In this document: positions 43,484 to 52,707 of the stretch, one piece after another
Numbering within the stretch: the first letter of the stretch is position 1
Layout of the letters: every line of letters starts with the position of its first letter
Assembly (NCBI RefSeq): GCF_009862265.1
Contig: NZ_WWGX01000095.1
Location: 1-64,000, forward strand
DNA: 64,000 nucleotides
DNA from: Streptomyces sp. SID8352
Lineage (GTDB): Bacteria > Actinomycetota > Actinomycetes > Streptomycetales > Streptomycetaceae
Direction: 5' to 3'
Notes under the pieces: model-generated
What the model was told of the DNA's origin: nothing
What the model saw: the letters and a program-made list of their open reading frames with translations, nothing else
Databases searched by the model: none
Translations under genes and position numbers: made by a program

Positions 43484-45925
43484 CTACCTCCGGCCGCGCG
43501 CGTCCCCCGGACCGCAGGCGGTGCCGTCGCGGTCCGGGTCCAGCCGCAGCGGATCGTCGCCGTTGACCTTCAGGACGCCGTAGTCGTTGCGCCGCAGCCA
43601 GTCGCAGCGGGCGGTGGTGGTCGGCGCCACCTCGTCGGGGAAGGCGGTCGGCACGCAGACGTTGGCGGAGCCGTAGTGCCGGTCGCAGCCGGAGACCGTG
43701 GGGCGGACGGGCTGGGAGGCGCGCTCGCGGCCGGGCCCGGTCACCTTGCCGGAGAGCGCCCCGGCGAAGTCGTGGGCGTGCCCGGAGGGCTGCGCGGCGG
43801 CCAGCGCGGGCGGGCCCTGGAGGTGGACCCACTTGGCCACCGAGGGCACGCCGTTGGCGTCGACCGCGAAGAGCATGTACCAGCCGGGCGGGGCCAGGTT
43901 GGGGTTGCCGGTGACGTTGAGGTCGACGGTGGTGCCGTCCACCGAGAGCGGCAGGTCCACGAACCGCTGGTTGGGGTCGGAGGAGTGGGTGACGGCGGCC
44001 GGGCGGATCAGCTCGGCCTTGGCGATGGGCCGGTCGACGGTGATGCGCTGGGTGTCACCGTAGGTCCACTCGGTGTCGATCAGCGAGGTGATGACGGGCC
44101 GTTCGCCCCGGAAGAGGTAGGGCGGGCTGTAGACGGACACGTTGTGGTTCCAGGAGCCGTTGCCCGGGTTGTCGCCGGTGGACATGACCCGGCCGTCGGG
44201 CAGCAGGAACGACGACGAGTGGTAGCCGCGGGCCTGGGGGTCGGCGGCCACCGGGTCGAAGGTCCCGGTGGCCGGGTCGAAGAGGGAGGACTCGAAGACG
44301 GGGTCGGCCCGGTTGTGCAGGGCGCCGCCGGTCTCCAGGACGCTGCCGTCGGGCAGCAGCACGGCGGAGACGTACATCTTGCCCTGGGCGCCGGTCTGCG
44401 GGACGGGGCCGTTGCCGAGGTCGACGGTGCCCTGCGGGAGCGGGGGCCCGGGGGTGTAGGCGGGGTCGGGGCGCTTGAGGTCGATGATGTCGGTGAGCCG
44501 GTTGGCGTCCGGGTTGGAGTCGATGTTGCCGCCGCCGATGGTCAGCACCCGCTGGTCCTGCGCCGGGGGCAGCAGCACGCTGGCGGACTGGTCCCGCTCG
44601 TCCTTGTCCTGGAGTCCGGGGACCTGGGTGACGGTGTTGGCGTCGTAGTCGTAGACGGCGGCGCCGGTGCCGGGGATGTTGTTGCCGAAGACATGGCTGC
44701 CGGAGTAGAAGAGGCGGCCGTCCTGCATGAGGATCATCGACGGGTAGAGGCCCCAGTAGGACCAGGTCTGGTTGACCTGCCAGGTGGGCAGCCACTTCTG
44801 GTCCCGGTCGGACCAGCGCTCGGCGGTGACCGAGCCGGTGGAGTCCTCGCGCAGCCCGCCGAAGGAGAGGACGTCGCCGTTGCCGAGGACGGTCGCCGAC
44901 GGGTACCAGTGGCCGTCGTTCATGTCGTTGGTCCTCGTGTACGTCTCCGTCGCGGGGTCGAAGACGTAGGAGTCCTTGAAGCCCTGGTAGCCGATGGTGC
45001 CGTCGGCGGAGGGGTATCCGGCGTTGCCGCTCATCACGAGGACGCGGCCGTCCTGGAGCTGGACGTGCCCGGCGCAGAACATGTCCTTGGGCGTCGGCAC
45101 GGTCCGGTACGCGCCGGTGTCCGGGTCGTAGACGGCGGAGGTGAAGGTGCCCGCCCTGAACATCTCCGGGTCGTTGCCGCTGCCGGCGATCAGCAGCACC
45201 TTGCCGTTGTGGAGGACCACGGAGTGCATGGAGCGGACCGGGTTCTCGGTGGGCAGCACCTCCCAGCGGCCGTCGGCGCAGTCCTCGGCGAGGGCGGTGC
45301 AGCCGGGGTCGGGTTCGGGCAGGGGGACCTGCTCCATGGCGTAGTCGTCGGTGGTGACCGAGCCGGTGCCGTGGACGGAGACGCCCCAGCTGATGCGGTC
45401 GGTGCCGGCGGGGACCTCGGAGGTGCGCACGCCCGCCTCGGTCCAGTCGGCCGCCGGGGCCAGGGTCTTGAGGTCGGTCCAGTACTGCCAGCCGCCGGTG
45501 GCGTCGTGCCGGAAGAGGGTCAGGGAGGCGTCCGGGGTGGTCGACCTGTACCAGAGCGACAGGTCGTACTGGCGCCCGGCGGCGACCACCGGCGCGCAGG
45601 CGGCGGACTCGGTGATCAGGGCCTTGCGGTCGCCGTCGGCGCGGCGGGTCAGCTCGACCTTCATCGCGGCGGTACCGGTGCGGGCGTCGGAGGTGGTGGT
45701 GAAGGTGAAGTCGTTGTCGCCCCAGCCGGACTTCTCCCAGCAGTACGGCATGCCGTCGGGCCCGGGCGTCTCGAAGCCCGGGTTGCTGATCAGGTTGGCC
45801 GCGGCGGCGGGCTGGGGGGCGGTGAGCAGCAGTCCGGTGGTGAGCGCGCCCACCCCGAGCAGGGCGGCGCTCCGGCGTCCGGGGCCCCGGCGGGGGCGGC
45901 GGCCGGTTCGGTGTCGGTGTCTCAT
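43484..45925 (-). CDS. Secreted galactose-oxidase-like copper radical oxidase (CBM-kelch-DUF1929-Excalibur)
   Basis: An 813-aa secreted protein. A signal peptide ends near residue 43, and a carbohydrate-binding jelly-roll spans about 44-200 (NLISNPGFETPG). A seven-blade kelch domain runs about 215-600, and the DUF1929 Ig-like domain about 605-705. A C-terminal Excalibur calcium-binding motif reads DPDRDGTACG. All galactose-oxidase copper and cofactor residues appear present: Cys284 (MFCAGH), Tyr341 with adjacent Trp340 (HWYPSA), Tyr568-His569 (GYHSSS) and His647 (VTHSSD). GGAGG precedes the ATG at 45925. It lies 200 bases after the GT39 gene; the role is probably oxidation of the glycan made by the upstream transferases. 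Confidence 0.93.
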   Translation of the reverse strand: MRHRHRTGRRPRRGPGRRSAALLGVGALTTGLLLTAPQPAAAANLISNPGFETPGPDGMPYCWEKSGWGDNDFTFTTTSDARTGTAAMKVELTRRADGDRKALITESAACAPVVAAGRQYDLSLWYRSTTPDASLTLFRHDATGGWQYWTDLKTLAPAADWTEAGVRTSEVPAGTDRISWGVSVHGTGSVTTDDYAMEQVPLPEPDPGCTALAEDCADGRWEVLPTENPVRSMHSVVLHNGKVLLIAGSGNDPEMFRAGTFTSAVYDPDTGAYRTVPTPKDMFCAGHVQLQDGRVLVMSGNAGYPSADGTIGYQGFKDSYVFDPATETYTRTNDMNDGHWYPSATVLGNGDVLSFGGLREDSTGSVTAERWSDRDQKWLPTWQVNQTWSYWGLYPSMILMQDGRLFYSGSHVFGNNIPGTGAAVYDYDANTVTQVPGLQDKDERDQSASVLLPPAQDQRVLTIGGGNIDSNPDANRLTDIIDLKRPDPAYTPGPPLPQGTVDLGNGPVPQTGAQGKMYVSAVLLPDGSVLETGGALHNRADPVFESSLFDPATGTFDPVAADPQARGYHSSSFLLPDGRVMSTGDNPGNGSWNHNVSVYSPPYLFRGERPVITSLIDTEWTYGDTQRITVDRPIAKAELIRPAAVTHSSDPNQRFVDLPLSVDGTTVDLNVTGNPNLAPPGWYMLFAVDANGVPSVAKWVHLQGPPALAAAQPSGHAHDFAGALSGKVTGPGRERASQPVRPTVSGCDRHYGSANVCVPTAFPDEVAPTTTARCDWLRRNDYGVLKVNGDDPLRLDPDRDGTACGPGDARGRR

Positions 45926-46127
45926 GCGGTCCTCCAGGGGCTTCGGCGGCTGCGCGGGAGGCGGGCCCGCGCCGCGGTCCCGGCGGGACGCGGGGCGCGG
46001 GTGACGGCGGTGGCGACAGTGGCTTCGGAGGCGACGGGGGCATCGGGGGCTGCCGGGGTGGGGCCGGGCTCGGTGGCCGGGGCGGGACCGGGCGCGGCGG
46101 CGGTGGCGGTGGCGGTGGGCCGGTGGC

Positions 46128-47789
46128 TCACCGGGCGGACCCGGGGTTCTCCACACGGCGGATCTCGATGCGGTCCGCGCCGCTGCCGAAGACCGCCACC
46201 GGGGCCGAATGCTCCATCGCCGCGCGGACGTTGGGCAGGTCGGCGGCGTCGCGCCGCACCGTCGGGGAGGCGACCACGTAGTCGAGGTCGCGCCAGCCGC
46301 GCGGCAGGGTCCGGGTGACGGCCGGGTCGAGGTCGGCCTTGTAGAACCAGATGACGCCGAGGCCGGGCCGGTATCCGGCGTGCACCAGATCCAGCCACAG
46401 GGCGTCGTCGACGAGGACCCGGGTGCCCGCCGGGTCGGCCACCTCGGTCGCCAGCCAGTCGGCGGCGGCCTCGTAGGGGGCGTTGGCGTCGGTGGTGAGC
46501 GCGGTACGGGCGCCGTCGTACCAGCGCGGCAGGACGTGCCCGGCGGCGGCCAGCACCAGGACGGTGACCAGGGCGTACCGGGCGAGGACCGGCACCCGGC
46601 GCTCGGCCGGGCCGCGCCACCGGCGCAGCACGGCGTGGACGACGCTCGCGGCGCCGCCGGCCAGCACCAGGGCGAGGAACGGCAGCGCCTGGACGACGTA
46701 CATGGCGGGCAGATAGCCGTTGGGCCGCAGGGCGAGGGCGGCGAGGACCGCCACCGCGAGCGCCGGCCCGGCCAGCGCCCGGGCGGTGACCGACCAGCGC
46801 CGGGTGGCGAGCAGCAGCAGGGCCCCGGCGAGGCCGCCGAGCGGCAGCACCCTGTCGTAGTACAGCCAGGAGCGCAGGACCGCGTGGGAGCCGGAGCCGG
46901 GGTCGAGGAGGAAGCCGGAGCCGGGACGGGTCATCTGGTAGCTGATGCCGTCCCACAGCGAGACATGCCCGCTCCCGGGCAGCAACTCGCCCTTGAGCAG
47001 GGCGAAGAGGGGGTAGGCGAGGCCGATCAGGGCGCACGCGGTGACGGCGCCGGTCAGGGCGAACTTGCGGGTGTCGCGGTGGCCGTGCCGCCACATGGTG
47101 ACCAGCAGGGCGGGCAGGACGAGGAGCATCGTCTCCTTGGTGAGCACGGCTGTAGCGGCGGCGACGCCCGCGCCGAAGTGGTGCCAGAGGTGCCGGCTCG
47201 GGGAGGCGGCCAGCACGAAGGCGACGAGGATCCAGAGGACGGCGAGGTTGTCGAGGAAGATCTCCCGCTGGAGCACCACCGACAGCGGGGAGAGCCCGAA
47301 CAGGGCCATGGCGAGCCCAGCGGCCCAGCGGGGCAGGGACAGCCGGCGGGCGACGGCGTAGACGAGGACCGCGGACACCGCGGAGACCAGCAGCATCACC
47401 ACCCGCATCCCGCCCACGGTCATGGAGCCCGGGCTGAACAGGGCGGGGATCCAGGTGAGCACCGCGAGCTGGAGCCAGCCGAGCGGCGGATGGTCGTACC
47501 AGTAGGTGTAGTGGGCGAGGCCCTCACCCTGCTGGACGGCCCACGCCTGGGCGAGGTAGGTGCCCTCGTCGTCGCTGAAGGCGGGGTAGGCGGCGATGTT
47601 CCAGCCCTGCACGACCAGGACGGCGGCCAGCACCGCCCCGCACAGCAGCAGGTCGGCCCGGGAGCGGCGGGGCCGGGCCGGGGGCGGGGCACCGCCGGGC
47701 CGGGCGGCGCCGGAGTCGTGGACGGGCGGGCGCTGTGCGGGGACCTTGACCCGGGTCGCCGCGGTCGGGGCGGTCGGGGCGGAGGTCAC
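46128..47789 (-). CDS. GT39/ArnT-like membrane glycosyltransferase
   Basis: A 553-aa polytopic protein with 10-12 helices. The first lumenal loop has YPAFSDDEGTYLAQAW, the acidic motif of GT-C polyprenyl-phosphate-dependent transferases, then YDHPPLGWLQ, and the second conserved motif EIFLDNLAVLWIL. A soluble C-terminal domain (about 440-553) closes the protein. It would use a lipid-linked sugar on the outer membrane face. The GTG at 47789 overlaps the GT2 stop, so the two are translationally coupled. Confidence 0.9.
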   Translation of the reverse strand: MTSAPTAPTAATRVKVPAQRPPVHDSGAARPGGAPPPARPRRSRADLLLCGAVLAAVLVVQGWNIAAYPAFSDDEGTYLAQAWAVQQGEGLAHYTYWYDHPPLGWLQLAVLTWIPALFSPGSMTVGGMRVVMLLVSAVSAVLVYAVARRLSLPRWAAGLAMALFGLSPLSVVLQREIFLDNLAVLWILVAFVLAASPSRHLWHHFGAGVAAATAVLTKETMLLVLPALLVTMWRHGHRDTRKFALTGAVTACALIGLAYPLFALLKGELLPGSGHVSLWDGISYQMTRPGSGFLLDPGSGSHAVLRSWLYYDRVLPLGGLAGALLLLATRRWSVTARALAGPALAVAVLAALALRPNGYLPAMYVVQALPFLALVLAGGAASVVHAVLRRWRGPAERRVPVLARYALVTVLVLAAAGHVLPRWYDGARTALTTDANAPYEAAADWLATEVADPAGTRVLVDDALWLDLVHAGYRPGLGVIWFYKADLDPAVTRTLPRGWRDLDYVVASPTVRRDAADLPNVRAAMEHSAPVAVFGSGADRIEIRRVENPGSAR

Positions 47790-49048
47790 GCGGGAACGTC
47801 CTCTCGGTCCGCGGGCGCCAGATGGGCCCCGACGTGGCTGGTCAGCTCCCAGTCGTCGCGGCCCCGCTGCTCGCGCCAGACGGCGCGGACGGCGGCCCCG
47901 GCGAGGAGCACCTGGTAGAAGGGGCCGCCGGCGATCAGCTTGACGTAGTGCGGGAAGCGGACCGCGAGCCCGTACTGGCGGCCGAAGTCGTGCAGTCCGA
48001 CGACCTCGAAGACGAAGGTCACCAGCGCGGTCACGGCGGGCAGGAAGGTGACGAAGGCGATGCCGACGGGCACGTCCAGGAGGACGGCGACGGCGATGTT
48101 GAGCGGGATGACCAGTCCGGTGAAGGCCTGGAGGAAGGGCGTCATCAGCGTGTACCGGGCGAGTAACCGCTGGGTGAAGGTGGGCAGTTGCTTCCAGTCC
48201 TTCTTCCGGTACACCTGGAGGAAGCCCTGGTTCCAGCGGGTGCGCTGCTTGAGCAGGGAGACCAGGCTGCCCGGGGTCTCCTCCCGGGTGACCATGTCCG
48301 AGTCGTAGGCGACGACGACCTTGCGGCCCGTGCTGGACAGCCGCACGCCCAGGTCGCAGTCCTCGGCGAGGCAGTCCGGGTCCCAGCCGCCGGCCTCGCG
48401 CAGTACCCCGGTGCGGACGAAGACGGTGTTGCCGCCGAGCGGGATGAACCCCTTCTGGGCGTGCAGGTGGAGCCGGGAGCGGAACCAGAAGAAGTACTCC
48501 AGGCAGTTGCGCAGGCTGTACCAGCTCGAATGGAAGTTGATCAGCTGCACGCCGCCCTGGACGACGTCGGCGCCGGTGGTGCGGAAGGCGTGGTCGACGT
48601 GGGCGAGCAGGGCGGGGTGCACCTGGTCCTCGGCGTCGAAGACCCCGACGACGTCGCCCCGGCAGTGCGGCAGGGCCGTGTTCATCGCCCTCGGCTTGTT
48701 CTTCTCCACGTGGGTGTCGACCACGACCCGCACCCGGGGGTCGCGCCGGGCGGCCCGCTCGGCGACGGCGGCGGTCTCCGGGTCGTCGTGCCCGACGATG
48801 ACGATGATCTCGAAGTGGGTGTGGGTCGAGGTCAGCAGCCGCTGGATGGTGTGGTCGAGGACGGCCTGCTCGTGGCGCGCGGGCAGCAGCAGCGAGAACG
48901 CCACGTGCGGGGCGCCGTCCGGTCTGCTGAAGCGGGTGGAGGCGAGCACCTCCGGAGTGCGCCAGGCGTGCATCTGCCACCAGAGCGTGAACGCCGCCAT
49001 CCAGAAGAGGGCGAGCGAGGTGGCCGCGATGAAGACGGACGTCAGCAA
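47786..49048 (-). CDS. Processive GT2 family membrane glycosyltransferase (CslA-like)
   Basis: A 420-aa protein. An N-terminal membrane helix is followed by a GT-A domain with SLLLPARHE, the DxD-like VVGVFDAEDQV, the acceptor base LAEDCDLGVRL, and the processive signature QRTRW (Q/RxxRW), then three or four C-terminal helices. These are the D,D,D,QxxRW residues of cellulose/chitin/hyaluronan synthases, but without a PilZ domain. The TTG start at 49048 has GGGGGATC upstream. It is the first gene of the GT2-GT39-oxidase operon, preceded by a 63-base hairpin in its leader. Confidence 0.92.
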   Translation of the reverse strand: MLTSVFIAATSLALFWMAAFTLWWQMHAWRTPEVLASTRFSRPDGAPHVAFSLLLPARHEQAVLDHTIQRLLTSTHTHFEIIVIVGHDDPETAAVAERAARRDPRVRVVVDTHVEKNKPRAMNTALPHCRGDVVGVFDAEDQVHPALLAHVDHAFRTTGADVVQGGVQLINFHSSWYSLRNCLEYFFWFRSRLHLHAQKGFIPLGGNTVFVRTGVLREAGGWDPDCLAEDCDLGVRLSSTGRKVVVAYDSDMVTREETPGSLVSLLKQRTRWNQGFLQVYRKKDWKQLPTFTQRLLARYTLMTPFLQAFTGLVIPLNIAVAVLLDVPVGIAFVTFLPAVTALVTFVFEVVGLHDFGRQYGLAVRFPHYVKLIAGGPFYQVLLAGAAVRAVWREQRGRDDWELTSHVGAHLAPADREDVPA

Positions 49049-49079
49049 CAGATCCCCCCAGATCCCGGAACTCCCCCGG

Positions 49080-49142
49080 ACACGGCGGAGCGCCCGGTGC
49101 GGGGGCCGATGGGGGGCGCCCGCACCGGGGGCTCCGCCGTGT
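49080..49142 (-). promoter_or_regulatory. Long leader hairpin of the glycosyltransferase operon
   Basis: The outer arms ACACGGCGGAGC/GCTCCGCCGTGT and inner arms CCCGGTGCGGG/CCCGCACCGGG form one nearly continuous stem of 23-24 pairs with a 15-base loop. It ends 32 bases before the GT2 start. In the minus-strand transcript it lies in the 5' leader. It could also be a terminator for a transcript from the left, but no plus-strand gene ends here. Confidence 0.75.
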
Positions 49143-49497
49143 CACGGTGACGAGACTAGGGGGAAGCTGTGAAACACATAAGGTGTTCGGATGAAGAGCG
49201 CGTTTCCCGGCGATCACGACCGCGCCTGAACAATTCGCCCACCGGACATGAACGGTTGCGGCCCTTCACCGCCCCCATCAGCGGGGTTCGAATCGGGCGT
49301 TCGAGTACACACGTCCGTTTGACCAACGCCCTTGCGACGCATGCGCGTTGACGAACATGGCCGGGAAGCTGCGCAGCCGCGCGCCGCGGACCGCTCCCGG
49401 GATGCGCCCGCACCGCGACCGGCGCCGCCGACGGGCCGCCGGGGCCCGCGGGAAGACCCGTCGGTGCGGACCGGGCCCGGACCCCGGCCTACTGTCG
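49143..49497. other. Divergent promoter region
   Basis: 355 bases between the GT2 operon leader and the isochorismatase-like gene. The segments 49165-49200 and 49280-49360 are comparatively AT-rich and probably hold the two promoters. No operator is recognised. Confidence 0.4.
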
Positions 49498-50202
49498 GTG
49501 ACGTGCGCCCCCGTGAACCGGCCCGGCTCCCTCCCCTCCCCCGGGCTGTTCTCCCGCACCTTCCTGGCGGCCGGCGCGGTGCTCGGGCGGCGGCGGCTCG
49601 GCGGGCCGGTGCCCTCCCCCGCCCACCGCGCCGCGCTCCTGGTCATCGACGTGCAGCGGGCGACGCTGCCGGTCATGCACCGCCCCGGCCCGACGGTGGC
49701 CGTCATCGCGGGCCTCGCCGCCCGCGCCCGCGCCGCGCGGGTCCCCGTCGTCACGGTGCGGCAGCGGGGGTGCGGCGAGGTACTGGCCCAACTGGCGCCC
49801 CCGGACGGCGAACCGGTGGTGAAGAAGACCTCCGCCGACGCCTTCCTGGACACCGGTCTCGACGGGACGCCGGGGCGCCTCGGCGTGACCGAGGTCATGG
49901 TCCCCGGCTTCGCCACGGAGAACTGCGCGGAGACGACCGCCCGCCGGGCCCTCGGCCTGGGCCACGACCTGGTGCTGGTCGCCGACGGGCACACCACCTC
50001 CGTCCGCTCCGGTCCGACGGGCTTCGCCCCGCCCGGGGTCGCGCTCGCCCACCACAACGGGATCTACCGGCACATCGACTCCTCGGACGGGCCGTCCGGG
50101 TCCTGCCCGCCGCGGAGATCGACTTCACGGCCCCGGGCTCCCGCCGACGGCGGTAGCCGGGCGCCCGGGGAACCCCGGACGCCCGGACCGGTCGCCCCCT
50201 AG
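49498..50202 (+). CDS. Isochorismatase-like cysteine hydrolase with apparent C-terminal frameshift
   Basis: As read, 234 aa. The isochorismatase/nicotinamidase fold is clear from about residue 40: Asp in ALLVIDVQ, Lys in [10 protein letters not shown], and nucleophile Cys in [15 protein letters not shown]. The homologous C terminus ([11 protein letters not shown]) is in the next frame from about 50094 to a stop at 50156. The frame actually followed gives an Arg/Pro-rich tail to 50202. The catalytic core is intact. GTG at 49498 is the assumed start; GTG at 49513 is possible. Substrate unknown. Confidence 0.75.
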   Translation: MTCAPVNRPGSLPSPGLFSRTFLAAGAVLGRRRLGGPVPSPAHRAALLVIDVQRATLPVMHRPGPTVAVIAGLAARARAARVPVVTVRQRGCGEVLAQLAPPDGEPVVKKTSADAFLDTGLDGTPGRLGVTEVMVPGFATENCAETTARRALGLGHDLVLVADGHTTSVRSGPTGFAPPGVALAHHNGIYRHIDSSDGPSGSCPPRRSTSRPRAPADGGSRAPGEPRTPGPVAP

Positions 50203-52226
50203 CCTCCCAGCGCGGCCCGCAGCCGCTCCGGGTCGGTGGTCGGGGCGTCGCAGGTGAAGTTCCGGCAGACGTAGGCCGTCGCCGCCCCGCCCACCAGCGG
50301 GCGGTCGGCCAGCAGCGGGAACTCGTCCCCGCCGACGGCACCGGCGGCCACCACCGCGCCCGGCGCGGTGCCCAGCAGGGCCGTGCGGTGCAGCCCCCGG
50401 GTGGCGGGGTCGTCCAGCGCGGGCCCCACCACGGCCACCTCGCGCGGCCCGTCGAGCAGCGCCTCCGCCGAGGCGAGCCCCCAGCCGATGAAGCGCGGCA
50501 CCCTCGGCCCCAGCGCCTTGACCACGCCGAGCGCCCGTTCGGCGGCGGTGTGGTGGGCCTCGGAGCCGGTGTGGGCCGCGTAGGAGAGCAGGGCGCCCGC
50601 GGCGGCCGTCCAGCCGGAGGGCGCCGCGTTGTCGGTCGGGTCCTGGGGGCGGCGGATCAGCCGCTCGGCGTCGGCGGCGGTGTCGTACAGCGCGCCGGAG
50701 GCGTCGGCGAAGCGGGTGAGGACGTGGTCGAGGAGCAGCCCGGCGAAGTCCAGCCAGACGCCCTCGCCGGTGACCGAGGCCAGCGCGAGGAACCCCTCGG
50801 CGACATCGGCGTAGTCCTCCAGCACCCCGGCGTTGGCACCGGCCCTGCCGTCCCGGCTGGTGCGGGTGAGCCGGGCCTGCTCGTCGAGGTGCAGCCGGAC
50901 CAGCAGGTCCGCCGCGGCCACGGCGGCCTCCACCAGGTCGGGCCGCTCGAAGTAGGCGCCGGTCTCGGCGAGCGCGGCGACGGCCAGGCCGTTCCAGGCG
51001 GCGACGACCTTGTCGTCCCGGCCGGGCGCGGGGCGTCCGGCGCGGGCGGCCAGCAGCCGCTCCTTCACGGAGGCGATCCGCTCGGCGTCGAACACCTCTT
51101 CCCGCTGGGGCAGTTGGAGGACGGATGCGCCGTGCTCGAAGGTGCCCTCCTCGGTGACGCCGAAGTAGCGGGCGGCCAGTCCGGCGTCCTCGGGACCGAG
51201 CACCTCGGCCAGTTGCACGGGCGTCCACACGTAGTAGGCGCCCTCGGTGTGCCGGCCCATGCCGTCGTCGCTGTCCGCGTCCAGGGCGGAGGCGAACCCA
51301 CCCTCGGCGGTGCGCAGTTCGCGGACCATGAAGTCGGCGGTCTCCAGCGCCACGCGGCGGGCCCGCTCGGAGCCCGTGGAGCGCCACAGATGGGCGTAGA
51401 CCCGGCAGAGCAGGGCGTTGTCGTAGAGCATCTTCTCGAAGTGCGGCACCACCCAGTCCCGGTCCACGGAATACCGGGCGAAGCCGCCGCCGAGCTGGTC
51501 GTAGATCCCGCCGCGGGCCATCCGCTCGCAGGTGTCCCGGGCCATCTGCAGCGCGCCCTCGGCACCGGTGCGGGCGTGGTGGCGGAGCAGGAACTCCAGC
51601 GCCATGGACGGCGGGAACTTGGGCGCCCCGCCGAACCCGCCGCGCTGCGGGTCGTACTCGCGGGTCAGCCCGAGCAGCGCCTGGCCCAGCTCGGCCGGCC
51701 CGGGGACCCCGCCGCCGCCGTGGGCGATCTCCCGCCCGGCCAGGTCGCGCACGATCCTCCCGGCGACCTCGGCGACCTCGCCGCGCCGGTCGGCCCACGC
51801 CTGCCGGACGCCCTGGAGCACCTGCCGGAAGGAGGGCATGCCGTGCCGGGGCTCGGGCGGGAAGTAGGTACCGAAGTAGAAGGGCTCGGCGTCCGGCGTG
51901 AGGAACACCGTCATGGGCCAGCCGCCCTGCCCGGTGGCCGCCTGCACGGCCTCCATGTAGACGGCGTCCACATCGGGCCGCTCCTCGCGGTCCACCTTGA
52001 CACTGACGAAGTGCGCGTTGAGGAACTCGGCGGTGGGCCCGTCCTCGAACGACTCGTGCGCCATGACGTGGCACCAGTGGCACGCCGAGTATCCGACGGA
52101 CAGCAGGACGGGTACATCGCGCCGCTTCGCTTCCTCGAACGCCTCGGGTCCCCAGGGCCACCAGTCCACGGGGTTGTCCGCGTGCTGCTGCAGATAGGGC
52201 GACGTCGCGCCGGCGAGACGATTCAC
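50199..52226 (-). CDS. Thioredoxin-domain protein of the DUF255/YyaL (SSP411) family
   Basis: A 675-aa cytoplasmic protein. The N-terminal thioredoxin-like domain has the motif CHWC in [19 protein letters not shown], then [13 protein letters not shown] long (alpha/alpha)-barrel follows, resembling N-acylglucosamine epimerase/cellobiose epimerase folds ([38 protein letters not shown]). The full family length is present. Biochemical role is unknown. Its stop overlaps the tail of the isochorismatase-like frame, consistent with the shorter true end of that gene. Confidence 0.94.
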   Translation of the reverse strand: MNRLAGATSPYLQQHADNPVDWWPWGPEAFEEAKRRDVPVLLSVGYSACHWCHVMAHESFEDGPTAEFLNAHFVSVKVDREERPDVDAVYMEAVQAATGQGGWPMTVFLTPDAEPFYFGTYFPPEPRHGMPSFRQVLQGVRQAWADRRGEVAEVAGRIVRDLAGREIAHGGGGVPGPAELGQALLGLTREYDPQRGGFGGAPKFPPSMALEFLLRHHARTGAEGALQMARDTCERMARGGIYDQLGGGFARYSVDRDWVVPHFEKMLYDNALLCRVYAHLWRSTGSERARRVALETADFMVRELRTAEGGFASALDADSDDGMGRHTEGAYYVWTPVQLAEVLGPEDAGLAARYFGVTEEGTFEHGASVLQLPQREEVFDAERIASVKERLLAARAGRPAPGRDDKVVAAWNGLAVAALAETGAYFERPDLVEAAVAAADLLVRLHLDEQARLTRTSRDGRAGANAGVLEDYADVAEGFLALASVTGEGVWLDFAGLLLDHVLTRFADASGALYDTAADAERLIRRPQDPTDNAAPSGWTAAAGALLSYAAHTGSEAHHTAAERALGVVKALGPRVPRFIGWGLASAEALLDGPREVAVVGPALDDPATRGLHRTALLGTAPGAVVAAGAVGGDEFPLLADRPLVGGAATAYVCRNFTCDAPTTDPERLRAALGG

Positions 52227-52293
52227 GACGCCACCCTACTCAGGGTGGGTGGAGGGGCAGGTGCCGAAACGGCCTGATGCTCCGATGCGCCTC

Positions 52294-52563
52294 CTACTGG
52301 CCGACCCCGGTCCCGGGGCCCAGCACTCCCACAGTCACCGCCGACTTCGGGTCCGCGCTTCGCTCGATCCCCCGGAGCCCGTTCCCAAGGTAGCCCCCGA
52401 TCGCAACAACGGTCGCTGCCGCGCCGAGGGCGAGCACCAGACGTTCACCTCGCGACAGCGCGCTCGCACCTTCGGAAGGTTCGGTCCGGCGGTAGACCAG
52501 CACGCCGATCGCGAGAGCGCCGGCGACGACAAGGGCAGTGGTCAGGTCATAGGTGATGTACAA
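52294..52563 (-). CDS. Small two-helix membrane protein
   Basis: An 89-aa protein with a TTG start and GAGGGA upstream. Two hydrophobic segments lie at about residues 8-25 (TTALVVAGALAIGVLVY) and 42-60 (LVLALGAAATVVAIGGYLG), and a short polar tail ends the protein. No family is recognised. It is more AT-rich than its left neighbours and begins the accessory segment containing the methyltransferase. Confidence 0.6.
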   Translation of the reverse strand: MYITYDLTTALVVAGALAIGVLVYRRTEPSEGASALSRGERLVLALGAAATVVAIGGYLGNGLRGIERSADPKSAVTVGVLGPGTGVGQ

Positions 52564-52707
52564 GAGGTCCCTCGGATTCGGAGCCGGCCATCGAAGCGGG
52601 ACGCCTCAACGGCACATGCGGGCCAACGGTCTCGCTCACGAGCGGATGCGACATTTCCTCGGTCAGGATTCGCCGACCGCCGGGGTCTGCGGACGGGGCC
52701 GGCCGCC

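Noticed and set aside
43676-46318. 880-codon plus-strand open frame opposite the copper radical oxidase
   Set aside because: Antisense shadow; the minus strand has signal peptide, kelch blades and all catalytic residues.
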